A stretch of 64,000 nt of DNA from Brachypodium distachyon (taxonomy: Eukaryota > Streptophyta > Magnoliopsida > Poales > Poaceae). Made by a program: the position numbers and the translations under genes. Shown here in pieces: positions 35,501-45,883 of the stretch. How positions within the stretch are numbered: position 1 is the first letter of the stretch; each line of letters starts with the position of its first letter. The DNA is taken from the NCBI RefSeq assembly GCF_000005505.3, contig NC_016134.3, positions 14,676,624-14,740,623 of the forward strand, written 5' to 3'. The notes beneath the pieces are model-generated. The model was not told the origin of the DNA, ran no database searches, and saw only the letters and a program-made list of their open reading frames with translations.

Positions 35501-37208
35501 GATGATGTGGATAGGCTGCTTGTTTAGTTTGCTAAATTAACTGCACTTAGTGGGGTTCAACTTTATAGAGTTTATAAATTTGTGAATACACTCCAATAGA
35601 GTGAGACGATTATTCTAATTATGCAAAAGCTTTCGACCAAGACGGTTACTTATGGCAACACATTTTGCACTTGGTGACTAAGTTGGCCCGGACCACTCAA
35701 TATGAGGTGTGATTTGGTTACATGCTCTGTTATGCCGTAAGAGAATCCGGCAAGCGGGATCGACCTCGACTCTTCTCCGTACGGCGTAGCCATTTCAGCG
35801 TTCACCAACATCTCATCTTGTGATACCCTAAATGCTGAGACGTACTCCATGTTCCCATGGTTCCATGGAGAAAGAGGGAGGAGATCTGCAGGGAGGGAGG
35901 AGGGTCGATGGGGTAGAGAATCAGGGAGCTTCGGTATGGTGGGTTTTAAACGGGAGACCGAGAGAGTCAGGGGAGGCGGAACGGATCGGAAAGAAGGTGA
36001 GCCAGGGCTACCTTAATTGCACGTGAAACATGGCTACAGTAACCACAACGACAGGAAAGGCGCTGAGAGATTGAGGATTCCTACGCAATATATATTGCTT
36101 TTGTCCTCTATACACCATTGGTTTGGCTGGCATGCATCTATAAGCTGCAAAGGCATGCGTAGCATGACTATCCATGCAGGTACGTGTGACCCATACATAG
36201 TTCTGTTGGCTTCACCGTGTTTTCACAACATCAGCATTTTAGATGCCCAATTAATTCTTGTGTATCAACTGTCAAATTAGCAAGGTTCTAGCTATTGCAC
36301 TCAGAAATTTGTTTTCCGAATCGCTACAGTACTCAGAATTTTTGTTTTCGGAATCGCCACTGGCATTCATAAAAGCTTCAGGCCCAGGATTCGAGATAGA
36401 TTCTGTACCACCAAACCCAGAGGTAATTAGCACGCTGGCACTTTGTTTAAGCGGAAACCACAACATTTATGATGTGTCAGAGATCTTGCTCCTTTTCTCA
36501 TCCGACGGAATCGGACCCCTGGTGCAGTGGTACCATTGATCTGGCATGTATTGCATGATTATCCATGAATGTGGTGGCCTATACATGTTCTGTTAGTTTC
36601 ACCATGCATGTTTTCGCAACATCACCGAGTCCTGACCGAACCTCGATTATGGTATGACCGAACAAGCTGAAGCAGAATGTGCGTGTGTGCAGATAGATGG
36701 ACAAACTTAAATTGGGAGCATGCAAATGCAACTGAAACGGAAGCTACAGATACAATAGAAGTATAAGTACTTGAGGAACTTTAGTTTATACCTATATAAA
36801 TCCACTAGTTGCACTTTGAAATATGTTTTTGAAGAAAACTTGCACACTGAAGTTCTGAACACACGGGAATAACCGGCCAGTGCCCTCATGCTTGGTTGCA
36901 CCGGGTTTCGGAGTGTGCATCAGATTTTTGTGTTTGCTGATTACCGCGCGGAGGATTTATAGGACTATTATGTACCAATCCTGCAGAGCGGCGAGCAGCA
37001 GCATCTGGGACGCAGGGACGGGCGTGGGCAGTGGGCTGAGATCGGGTGGTGACTATGGGCTGATCGATCGGGCCATCGGGGTCGGGGTCTTGGGATATGC
37101 TGCAGAAGTCGTCAAGTTGGGGTGGTGGACTTAGGGCCGCAAAAAATGTGACTCTCAACGTACCTTTGTTCAACCAAATGAATTAAAATTTTAAAATCAC
37201 ACAGCGTT
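32580..37208. other. Intergenic, mostly unrecognised
   Basis: The first about 300 bases are the 5' leader and promoter of the methyltransferase. A motif ccccgcgcgttgccgcgg at 33662-33679 resembles a GC-rich signature seen near the ends of some plant Helitron-like repeats, but no complete element could be delimited. A GC-rich stretch at 34790-35110 has open frames on both strands without a recognisable family. 36131-36626 holds a dispersed repeat. Otherwise nothing supported. Confidence 0.4.
36131..36360 (+). repeat. Dispersed repeat, also at 36541-36626 (partial) and 56908-57122
   Basis: The block from 'tataagctgcaaaggcatgc' through 'gcccaattaattcttgtgta' to 'cagaatttttgttttcggaa' is nearly identical to 56908-57122. 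A shorter, more diverged copy (tgcatgattatccatg ... tgttttcgcaacatca) follows at 36541-36626. No coding potential; class unknown. Confidence 0.8.
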
Positions 37209-37386
37209 TTGATTGGCACGCTGATGGGTAGAAGGCCGTCGACGGTGTTGGCCCTAGTAGACAACAAGCCCATCCACCAGCTCTGCAGCTACGACACAGC
37301 CGCAGGAGCCATGGAAGAGCTCCTCGCCGAGGACAGCCTGATCTCACATCCTAGAGTGAACGGCACGGCAACGATCAAGGCGGTGG

Positions 37387-37756
37387 TGTTAGAATTTGGT
37401 GTTGGTGGGCCTGATCATCCCAAACCCAAGTTTTAATAAATTCTAAAAATTTCAAAAACCCATTCATGAAGTGGGATGAGGGGAGTGGGAATGGGAATAG
37501 TTCCACCTTGCTAGTTTGGACTGAGTGAGACCAACATATAAGGGATGTTGCTTCTCACCTATTGAGCAAGTGAGCAAGGGAAATCTCCACGCGCGCTCCT
37601 CCTCCTCCGCTCGCCTTGTCACGACGCGACGCGCGCGCACCGCGTTTCGTGGATCGAGTTCGAGTTCGAGCCGGGCTTCTTATCATTTCGCCACGCGAGC
37701 GAGGTATTTTTGGAATCTGTTACGGACGCATGCAGATTTTGTGAAGTCGGTTTAGG
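37387..37756 (+). repeat. Truncated left LTR of the Copia element
   Basis: Aligns to 39921-40503 of the right LTR once the MITE in the latter is ignored. It ends at 'gtcggtttagg', after which pol sequence starts. Confidence 0.9.
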
Positions 37757-39569
37757 CTGTGAACACACGGAATCTCGTGATGCAACATTTTTTGAGAATA
37801 TTTTTCCTATGAAAGATATACATAGCATTGCTAGAATTTCTTTTGAAATATTACCTGAGTCTAGCATACCTGAATCTAATACATCTGATAATGAATCTGA
37901 ACATTCTGAGGATGATGTTGAGAAGGATGACAATGAAGCTCCTTCCAGGAGTAAGAGACGAAGGATTGCAAAATCCTTCGGTGATGACTTCGTTGTGTAC
38001 CTTGTGGAGGATACTCCCAAAACCATTGCAGAGACATATACATCTCCGGATGCAGATAACTGGAAAGAAGCTGTCCAGAGTGAGATGGATTCCATTCTTT
38101 CTAATGGGACTTGGGAGCTATCTGAGCGACCCCACGGTTGCAAGCCAGTAGGCTGCAAGTGGGTGTTCAAGAAGAAGCTAAGGCCTGACAGTACTATTGA
38201 AAAGTATAAGCACGACCTGTGGCGAAATGCTACACTCAGAAAGAAGGCAAAAATTACTTTGACACCTATTCACCCGTTGCTAGACTTGCTACCATTCGAG
38301 TACTACTATCCCTGGCTACCTCCTATGGTCTTGTCGTTCATCAAATGGACGTAAAGACAACTTTTCTTAACGGAGGGTTGGAAGAGGAAATTTACATGGA
38401 ACATCCAGATGGATTTGTGGTAAAGGGTGAAGAGAGAAAAGGTGTGCAAGTTACTAAAATCTTTGTATGGACTAAAACAAGCACCTAAGCAATGGCAGGA
38501 GAAGTTTGGCAGAACTTTAACTTCTGCAGGCTTTGTCATTAATGAGGTTGATAGATGTGTGTACTATCGCCATGGTGGGGGCGAAGGTGTTATTTTGTGT
38601 TTGTACGTGGATGATATTCTGATTTTTGGTACAAACATAAAAGTGATAAATGAGGTCAAGTCCTTTCTGTCAAATTGCTTTGATATGAAAGATCTGGGAG
38701 AGCCTGATGTTATTCTTAACATTAAGCTGGTTAAAGATGAGAGTGGAATTATTTTATTGCAATCCCACTATGTTGAGAAGGTATTGAGTCGCTTCGGTTT
38801 TACTGACAGCAAACCTTCACCAACACCGTATGACCCCAGCGTGATACTCAGAAAGAAGAACAATGGAGAAGGGAAAGATCAATTGAGATACTCTCAAATA
38901 ATCGGTTCCCTTATGTACTTAGCTAGCACTACGATGCCTGATATCTCTTTTGCTGTGAGAAAATTGAGTAGGTTTACGTCAAACCCGGTTGTAGATCATT
39001 TGTGTGTACTAGAAAGGATATTGCGCTATCTAAAAGGTACGATGAGTTACGAAATACATTATTCAGGGCATCCGGCTGTGCTTGAGGGATATTGTGATTT
39101 GAACTGGATCTCTGAAGCAGATGATCTCTACGTCACAACCGGGTATGCCTTCATACTTGGTGGTGGTGTAGTATCATGGAGATCTTGCAAACAGACCATA
39201 TTGACGAGGTCAACTATGGTAGCAGAGCTTGCTGCTTTAGATACAGCCACCTTTGACGCAGAATGGCTGAGAGATCTTTTGATGGACTTGCCGGTGGTTG
39301 AAAAACCAGTGCCGACTATTCTGATGAACCGTGATAATCAAACGGTTATTACTAAAGTAAACAGTTCAAAGGATAACGCGAAGTCATCAAAACACGTGAG
39401 GAGACGTGTGCAGTCTGTCAAGAAATTGAAAAACTCTGGAGTGATAATTGTTACATATATTCAAACAGAGAAAAACCTGGCAGATCCCTTTACCAAGGGA
39501 CTATCATGTAATGTGATAGAGAGTGCATCGAGGGAGATGGGGTTGAGACCTATGAACGCTGTGCCATAG
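37757..39569 (+). pseudogene. Copia polyprotein remnant: reverse transcriptase and RNase H
   Basis: Linker SRSKRRRIAKSFGDDFVVYL, then RT motifs WKEAVQSEMDSILSNGTWEL, CKWVFKKKLRPDSTIEKYK, YSPVARLATIRVLLSLA, VHQMDVKTTFLNG (normally KTAFLNG), LKSLYGLKQAPKQWQEKF and the catalytic YVDDILIF; RNase H-like GYAFILGGGVVSWRSCKQT and the terminal LADPFTKGL. At least two frame breaks occur before 38430. From 38427 to the stop at 39569 the frame is open. The missing domains make the element non-autonomous. Confidence 0.92.
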
Positions 39570-39920
39570 TGGTAACCCAACCTATGTGATCGGAGATCCC
39601 GTGAAGTAGGATCTGTGAAGAGCGAAGCTATCGGTATAACAGAGGAGAGTATGTTATAACCCTCTATATGTGAAGATGTGCGACTCTCAAATGCCGTAAG
39701 GCAAGTTGGCGACTCTCAAATTGCTGTAATTTGACTGTGACTGAAATCTATTTCACGCCAGCTTGCAATTCAAGGCTTAGTCCATTGTGAATGTGGATGG
39801 ATGTAACTTAAAGTTCTAGACAGAAGTTCAACTTAACAGTCTCTGCTGAAACACTAGTATATAAACAAGTAGCGAGAACAGGTAAATCTCTAAATGGGTA
39901 TTTGAGATCCGGTGGGGGAT

Positions 39921-41061
39921 TGTTAGAATTTGGTGTTGGTGGGTCTGATCAGTCCAAGCCGAAGTTTTAATAAATTCTGAAAATCTCAAAAGCCCATTCA
40001 TGAAATGGGATGAGAAGAGTGGGAATGAGAATAGTCCCACCTTGCTAGTTTAGAGTGAGTGAGACCAACATATAAGGATGTTGGTTCTCACCTACTCCCT
40101 CCATTTCAAAACGCAACTCATATAGATTTTTCTCATTTGTTCCACAACATACCTCATTTTTCTCTTGATACCCACACCCGGCTAATAACTACTCACATCC
40201 ATTTACTATTAATCCAATATGAGTGGTTAGGCACTAGAACGAGAGCTGTCTTGATCCAAGTGCACAAATCTATATGAGTTGTCTTTTGGAACGGAGGGAG
40301 TATTGAGCAAGTGAGCAAGGGAAATCTCCACGCGCGCTCCTCCTCCTCCTCCGCTCGCCTCGCGTCGTCACGACGCGTGCGTGCCGCGTTTCGTGGATCC
40401 AGTTTGAGTTCGGGCCGGGCTTCTTATCTTTTTGTCACGCGCGCGACGTATTTTTGGAATCTGTTATGGACGCGTGCAGATTTTGTGGAGTCGGTTCAGG
40501 TTTCCTAAACCGAACCGACCCATACCTGCGTGACTATATATACAGCCGCCCCGTCCCACCGATCGGTACGCAATACAACCAAGCTAGGGTTTCGCCCGTC
40601 TCTCGCTTTTGCGCCGTCGTCGTAGTCTACTCCATCTCGAGCGCCGGCGTGCACCAGCGATCGGAAGAGCAGGTCTTCGGAACCTTTTGCCTTTGCGATT
40701 CTGTACGTGAGAGGGCGAATAAGGTTTTTGGGAAGCGCTTCGCGCGACTGCTCGCTTCCCTGCAACCACGGGTCATCTACCTCCTCGAACCGGTGCGTGT
40801 GCGACGCGCCGCCGTCTTCTTCGTCAACAACTTCGTCAAGCGAACGCAACAGCAACGGCTTCCTGTCCACCGCAACAGTATGTACATTGTGATTCGATCT
40901 GTTGTTTAGTTATGATCTGCGAGTTCATATTGCTGTTCGTTGGGCTGTTTAATACTTCTATTATTTTTGAGATGCATCTGTTAGTTGCTACTGTTGTCAT
41001 AATCTATATTCTGAAATTATTCATTGAATTGTTATTCTCGAAATTGCTTAATTTTCCAACA
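39921..41061 (+). repeat. Complete right LTR of the Copia element (933 bases plus MITE)
   Basis: TG...CA bounded. The part after 40503, including a possible TATA (gactatatatacagcc near 40532) and transcribed leader, has no partner in the truncated left LTR. Confidence 0.9.
40095..40300. mobile_element. Stowaway MITE inside the Copia right LTR
   Basis: TA|ctccctccatttcaaaacgc ... ttttggaacggagggag|TA. The left LTR shows the empty site (cctattgag), so the MITE arrived after the retrotransposon. Same family as 19323-19529, inverted relative to it. Confidence 0.95.
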
Positions 41062-41199
41062 GGTGGTCCACGAGGACAGCCGGGTCTCCACGGGGCGGCC
41101 GCACGAGGACATGGCCCTGTGCCTCCTGCCGGCGCACGACCTCGAGAGGCTCAAGCTCGTGTGCCGTTGGAGGAGTCCCGTTGGTCATCGTCGTCATCG

Positions 41200-41481
41200 G
41201 AGAGGGGCACGTTGACCTTCTCGCGCACTCATCGATCCACTCGCTGTAGACATCGAGGGGCTCTGTGAGCTCGTGCGCCTTGGTGGAGTAGCTCTCCTTG
41301 ACATGGCAGGCGACCTCGGCGATCTTGAGCTTGAGGTCGATGGTGCAGTCGGGACGGAGTGGAGAAGATCCCGAATTGACCGAGGAGCCTGTCGGCGTGG
41401 TTGCAGAACGGGCAGGAGAAGGACGTCGCCAGCTTCTGCACCTTCTTCTTCGACCTCAACCGACGCCTTCCTCTTTCCCAT
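41200..41481 (-). pseudogene. Transcription elongation factor Elf1 (ELOF1-like) pseudogene
   Basis: Starts with ATG at 41481 encoding MGKRKASVEV. A frame shift then gives KKKVQKLATSFSCPFCNHAD, and after an insertion of about 38 bases a third frame gives DCTIDLKLKIAEVACHVKES and YSTKAHELTEPLDVYSEWID, then EC. These are the conserved parts of Elf1, a small zinc-ribbon protein that travels with RNA polymerase II. The first zinc pair CPFC is intact; the second (normally CxxC after EVA) reads CHVK, so zinc binding is lost. No introns are visible. The frame breaks and lost cysteine make this a pseudogene, possibly a processed copy. Confidence 0.85.
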
Positions 41482-41633
41482 GGATGGATCAGGATCTCTT
41501 TGCTCTGGCGGCGGCTGGTGCCTAGAGCAAGTAGAGAGGAATGAAGCTGCAGGAGGGATGGTTGAGAGTCGAGACGATCGGAGGAAAATGGTGGTGAGGG
41601 TTTGTGATGCGGGGAGAGCCGGAGAGGCAGGAT

Positions 41634-42430
41634 TAGGGTGGACATTCGAGCCCAGCTCGGCCCGAGCTCGTTTTTTTTCAGGCCGAGCCGAGCCCACGAA
41701 AATGGCTCTTTAAATCTTCGAGTCGAGCCGAGCCAGCTCGGTCCAGCTCGGCGAGCTGGCGAATTTGGCCCACTAGCGCTCCCGATGCTCTCGGCCCAAT
41801 CCATTTACGCGGTTAGGTTTATGTTTGCACGGCCCAAGTCAAGTTCCCGTTCGTTCGGTCGTTCCCCAATCCCCATGGAGCGAGGCAAGGCAGTGCCCGC
41901 CGCCGCCGACAGCTCACCAGGCCCCCGACTCCGCCGCCGCCGCCCGCATCTTGCCGCCGCCAGCATCTTGCCGCCGCCCGCCGCCAGTGGAAATCCCCGG
42001 CCCGACCACGCGCAGGCCGCCGCCATGGAGAAGAACAAGGCCCCGCTGTTGCCTGTTGCGTGCGTGTGCTGCTGCTACCTGCTGCTTGCCGGCCACCGGC
42101 TACTGCTGCCGCTGATTGCTGCTGCTGCTTTGCCTGCCGGCAAATGCTTGCTGTGCTGCCGGCCGCTGATCGCTGCTGTGCTGCTGTGCTGCTGCTGCCT
42201 GCTGCTGAACGCTGCTGCTGTTGTGCCGTGCTGGCTGCTGCTGAATGCTGTTGTGCTGCCGGCTTGCTGCTAACGCTGCTCTGCCGCCTGGACCGAGCCA
42301 CACCGAGCCAGCCCGAGCTAGGTGTCGGGCCGAGCCGAGCCGGCCAAAATGACTCGGCAGGTTTTCGGGCCGAGCCTGGCTCGGCTCGCCAGCGGCGAGC
42401 TTGGGCCGAGCTGGCTTGGCGTCCACCCGG
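41634..42430. mobile_element. Non-autonomous hAT-like element with CTCGGC/GAGCC-rich ends and a TGC-repeat core
   Basis: Left end tagggtggacattcgagccc and right end (inverted) ccgggtggacgccaagccag form terminal inverted repeats, continuing into agctcggccc. The flanks aggcaggat (41625-41633 and 42431-42439) are identical; 8 of these 9 bases would be the hAT duplication. The centre (42060-42270) is a degenerate (TGC)n tract that yields meaningless Cys/Leu-rich frames. Confidence 0.82.
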
Positions 42431-42439
42431 AGGCAGGAT

Positions 42440-43974
42440 GCCCTGGGTTTATATTGATGGGGTTTTCATCCATTCTAGGATGCATTTGATGTAGCCGTGT
42501 CCGGCCGCCGAATTGAGTTGAGTTTCTTGCCTGTTTCTTCTTCCCCGCGCGGTAACCCCTTTGGCAGTTGCCGCCTAGCTTGGCGGGACGACGCGGCTTC
42601 TCTTTCTTTCTTTTTGTTTGGGCCATTTGGGAGATGGCAAAGCGTCGGAAGAGGCCCGTAAACTTTGGGCCTTGATTCTGGTGCAGGCGCAACGTGCAGG
42701 TGCCACACATATCGCTGCCCCTTTACTGCTCGTCACCATCTTCTTCTTTTTTCTGCGACAGATAAAATTCGAATCCACGGTGACACCAAAGTCACAACTA
42801 TTTGAAGTCCCTGACCTTCTAATCCCGGGTTCTGGCCCCTGACCTAATGAATCCCGATCAATTAACCCACTAATCCGGAGAAAACTGTTTGTGCGGATTC
42901 TGCGTCAGATCCTGTCCTAATCCCTAACCTAATTACCTAATCAAACCCTAAGCTCGGCATGCTTGTGCGGATTCGATGCCAGATCCGGTCCTCCTCGAGT
43001 CGCCGGGTCGGGGCTGGCAGGCTCCGCTCCTTCTTTCGCCGTTAGCAGCGTCCACGAGCTCCGCGAGAGGTTCATCCGGTCCTTGGGCATGCTGGATCCT
43101 GGCGAGATGGAGAGAACGTGTTCGCGGTGAGCAACCTCCGTGGGATCCTGCAGCATGGGCAACAGCACATGGATCTACATTAGTTGGTCGTGGACGCGGG
43201 GCCAAAAAGAAGATCGTGAGCACAAGAGGCATGATCAAGCTGTTGCTGTCGAGATATTCGTTAACGCTGAGTCGCTGACGAGTGCGAGCGAGGCCGTGAG
43301 TCGCTGGCGATGCTGGCACTGTCAAGGCTTGTCGATCCTTGAGGTATATTGCACTGCTCCGTTCGCAGACAACGCTCCACTAGAGTCGACGGCCTCACAC
43401 ATATCTTGTGCCTCCGGCACACAAGTCATCTTCGTTACGTACCCACACGGCATAGTCAATGTGTTTAATTTCTCAAGGAGAGGGTAAGTGGCCGTTGACA
43501 CCGCCTACTTCGACGCACTCAATGTACCTTCATCTGACGTGCGTGATCAACCATTTTCTTAATTTGGACATCTAAACAAAGCTCTGATACCAGTTGTTGG
43601 CCGGGCCAGAACCTCGCTGTAGCAACTTTCCGTGAACATTTACACGAGAGCAAGAAAGCCCTGAGATTAAGAGGAGAGTGAATTTTGTGCCGCAACAACG
43701 TGCTTACAGCCCAACTTGACGTGAAACACAGCGCCTAAGACGACGCGGGCCATGACCTACATTCAATCACACGCTTTAAACTGACTCAACCACACCGACT
43801 CAATACGAGACGCGACACGCGTACGACTAGGACATACCTTGTACTCCGGTATTCCTTTACAACTCAAAGACACAAAAGAAAAACACAAGATATCCACGTG
43901 CACAATTCTGGAGATCGATCGATCTCCAGAAGCGCGCGCGCGCCAGCACAGGAGGATCGAAGAATTGAAGAAGA
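42440..43974. other. Intergenic; no gene recognised, tRNA-iMet primer-site-like motif
   Basis: At 43581-43592 gctctgatacca is the reverse complement of TGGTATCAGAGC, the initiator-Met primer binding site of many plant LTR retrotransposons, suggesting a minus-strand LTR remnant to its right. No LTR pair was found. gatcgatcgatctcc and gcgcgcgcgc near 43915-43940 are simple sequence near the BAHD 3' end. Confidence 0.4.
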
Positions 43975-45378
43975 TCATAAACGAGGTCTGGGATCTGGCA
44001 GAAGATCATACTTTGCAGTTGCAGGGGTGAAACCAAGATACTCGGGAGTTAGAGGCTTGAAGATGCGCTCCTTGTCAGCCTCCAGCGCCGCGGCGAGACG
44101 TGGCCATATGTATGCGCTGAGAACCCACGAGCCGCTATCTCCAGGCCGCTGGCCGATGCACAGTACACCGGCGCACAGTCTCCCCCTAGAGTCCACCGGC
44201 AAGGCCAGCGAGGCATGTCCGAAGCCAAAATCCGTGTCGGTCGGGAAGGAAGACCACATGGTCTGCCCCAGCGTGGGGCTCCCGAGCCCAACGATGGGTG
44301 TCTCGATGAACTTGTGCGGCTTGTGCACCTCTATCCAGTCCACGAGACCTTGGATGTGCTCGCCGTCTATGGATGCGATGGTCTCCCGCACCATCATCGC
44401 CAACTCCGGCAGCGGCTTCTCCAGGATCGTCTCCACGTCGGCCTCCCGCACCGCATACGCGACGACATTACCTGCGTAGTTACCCAGCTTGGACCGTAGC
44501 TCAGGGGCGAGCACCCGCCGCCCGTCCACCCACCATAGCATGCGGCAACGCTTATCCGACTCTGCCAGGAGCTTGGACGAGCCCACCACGGCGGCAAAGA
44601 CCTTCCACAGGTAAGCGGACACAGCCTGGGCGCGGGAGGCGGTGCTTGCCATGTGGCGCAGCCTGGCGATGTCGCTGGCCTCGATGTAGTAGAGGCGCTC
44701 GATGAAGCTCTGCTCAGCCGTGAGGGCATTGACCATGCCGCCCTCCGACGATGATGTGAAGAGCCCCTCAATGGAGGCACGGTACGAAGGCGGGTCTCGA
44801 GGGCGGAACAAGGAGCGGTCATGGTTTGGAGCTTGGCCGGTGAAGGACGTGCCGCCGGAGCGCACGAGCTCCGACCACATCTTGACCAGATTCATCCCCA
44901 TATTCCCATCGCCCATCAGGTTGTTGCCGGACCACACCACGGCGAAACCGCCGCAGGTGAAGGAGATGAGTTGCACGGATAGTGGGATCTCCTCCGCGTA
45001 CGGCAGCTGGATCCTCTTCAAGGATTCCTCCGAGGAGCCCCAGTCGAGGCTACACAAGGGTACGCCGGCATCGGCAACGATGAGCTCGGCGCCTTGGTTG
45101 TGGCAGTGGAGCTCGGGGATCATGGGGGAGCTGGGGTCAAAGACAATGCGGCCTGTCAAAGGGTAAAAATGGTTGAGCAAGGTGGGGAAGTGAGCTTCGA
45201 AGGCAGCCACGACGCCGTTGAAGTCGCCGCCCTTGGCAGGCTTGGGGTATACGCATGTGACGGAGCCTTGGATGGAGTTGGGGTCGAGGTCGAGGTTGGA
45301 AACGGCATCCACCCGTGGCTTGTTCAGGGAGGGATCGGAGGCCTTCACCAGCCGGTGGCTCACCACGCGGATATGCAT
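43975..45378 (-). CDS. BAHD acyltransferase, intronless, catalytic His replaced by Asn
   Basis: A single open frame of 467 residues begins MHIRVVSHRLVKAS; the ATG at 45378 is chosen because the upstream in-frame codon is only GTG. BAHD landmarks: the N-terminal strand, IQGSVTCVYPKP, HFYPLTGRI and the active-site region GGFAVVWSGNNLMGDGNM. Here the HxxxD motif reads N153-L-M-G-D157, so the general-base His is Asn (codon AAC at 44920-44922; CAC would be one change away). The structural DFGWG motif is present as DFGFG (383-387). BAHD enzymes move acyl groups from CoA to alcohols or amines in the cytosol. With this His missing the protein may be inactive or have another role, although the frame is fully open. 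Confidence 0.9.
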   Translation of the reverse strand: MHIRVVSHRLVKASDPSLNKPRVDAVSNLDLDPNSIQGSVTCVYPKPAKGGDFNGVVAAFEAHFPTLLNHFYPLTGRIVFDPSSPMIPELHCHNQGAELIVADAGVPLCSLDWGSSEESLKRIQLPYAEEIPLSVQLISFTCGGFAVVWSGNNLMGDGNMGMNLVKMWSELVRSGGTSFTGQAPNHDRSLFRPRDPPSYRASIEGLFTSSSEGGMVNALTAEQSFIERLYYIEASDIARLRHMASTASRAQAVSAYLWKVFAAVVGSSKLLAESDKRCRMLWWVDGRRVLAPELRSKLGNYAGNVVAYAVREADVETILEKPLPELAMMVRETIASIDGEHIQGLVDWIEVHKPHKFIETPIVGLGSPTLGQTMWSSFPTDTDFGFGHASLALPVDSRGRLCAGVLCIGQRPGDSGSWVLSAYIWPRLAAALEADKERIFKPLTPEYLGFTPATAKYDLLPDPRPRL

Positions 45379-45476
45379 TCCCACTCAATTGTCCCGCCCG
45401 CCCGGCCTAGCTAGCTCCAGAAGAATCAGATACGTACTACCGATCGATGCGTCTCTAGTCTCTCTACATTTGCCTA

Positions 45477-45485
45477 TTTTATAGC
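45477..45485 (-). promoter_or_regulatory. TATA box of the BAHD gene
   Basis: Minus-strand TATAAAATA, about 100 bases upstream of the start codon, the right distance for a plant core promoter with a short leader. Confidence 0.6.
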
Positions 45486-45874
45486 AAGTCCTTGATACCG
45501 GCCTAGCCCAGCTAGCTAGACTACTAAGAGCAAGATCGATTGATAGTCATGCCATGTCATTTAAAAGGCAACTTACAGCCCACTGCACCAGTAAGCCGGC
45601 TATTAGCTGGATGTATAAACCACTTAAGTATTTAACATATGCATAAAAATCTGCTATGATTCACAGTGAACTGCATCTTTGTGGTCATTTCAAGCCCAAC
45701 ACACAATATATATGGCACCTCAGAAAGTATTACCAGACATAACAAATAAGATCCAAAAACCAATTTTTAACTATCCAGAAAACATTTAACTGGGCAATAG
45801 GAAAATACATGGAAGATAGTGGGGATAATAATCGATTTAGATATGTCAATTTTGAAGGATCTTGATGAAGCGTG
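45486..45874. other. BAHD upstream region, no other feature seen
   Basis: AT-rich upstream sequence between the BAHD TATA box and the poly-T end of the LINE. Confidence 0.4.
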
Positions 45875-45883
45875 TTTTTTTTT

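Larger units (their letters stand above)
37387..41061 (+). mobile_element. Internally deleted Copia LTR retrotransposon with GGTGG target duplication
   Basis: Starts TGTTAGAATTTGGTGTTGGT and ends ...TTTTCCAACA. The 5-base duplication GGTGG is exact at 37382-37386 and 41062-41066. The left LTR keeps only about 370 bases and then runs straight into the linker between integrase and reverse transcriptase, so the rest of that LTR, the primer site, gag, protease and integrase are missing. The right LTR is complete (39921-41061). A purine tract ggtgggggat precedes the right LTR. Confidence 0.93.
37209..41180 (+). pseudogene. Unrecognised gene fragment split by a Copia element
   Basis: Host-like GC-rich coding sequence is present at 37209-37386 (RRPSTVLALVDNKPIHQLCS, AMEELLAEDSLISHPRVNGT) and resumes at 41062 (VVHEDSRVSTGRPHEDMALC, LLPAHDLERLKLVC). 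The frame is continuous across the retrotransposon when one copy of the GGTGG target duplication is removed, giving ATIKAV-VHEDSRV. There is no ATG at the left (the open frame begins with TTG after a possible acceptor 'cacacag') and the right end runs directly into an antisense Elf1 pseudogene near 41180-41200. I do not recognise the family. Probably a single exon of a larger gene, moved here. Confidence 0.6.

Noticed and set aside
42060..42273. Cys/Leu-rich frame that could look like a secreted peptide
   Set aside because: It is a translated degenerate TGC-repeat inside a hAT-like element, with no consistent spacing of cysteines.
43579..43970. Minus-strand LTR next to the primer-site-like motif
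   Set aside because: No second LTR, TG...CA pair or target duplication could be matched, so only the motif is reported.
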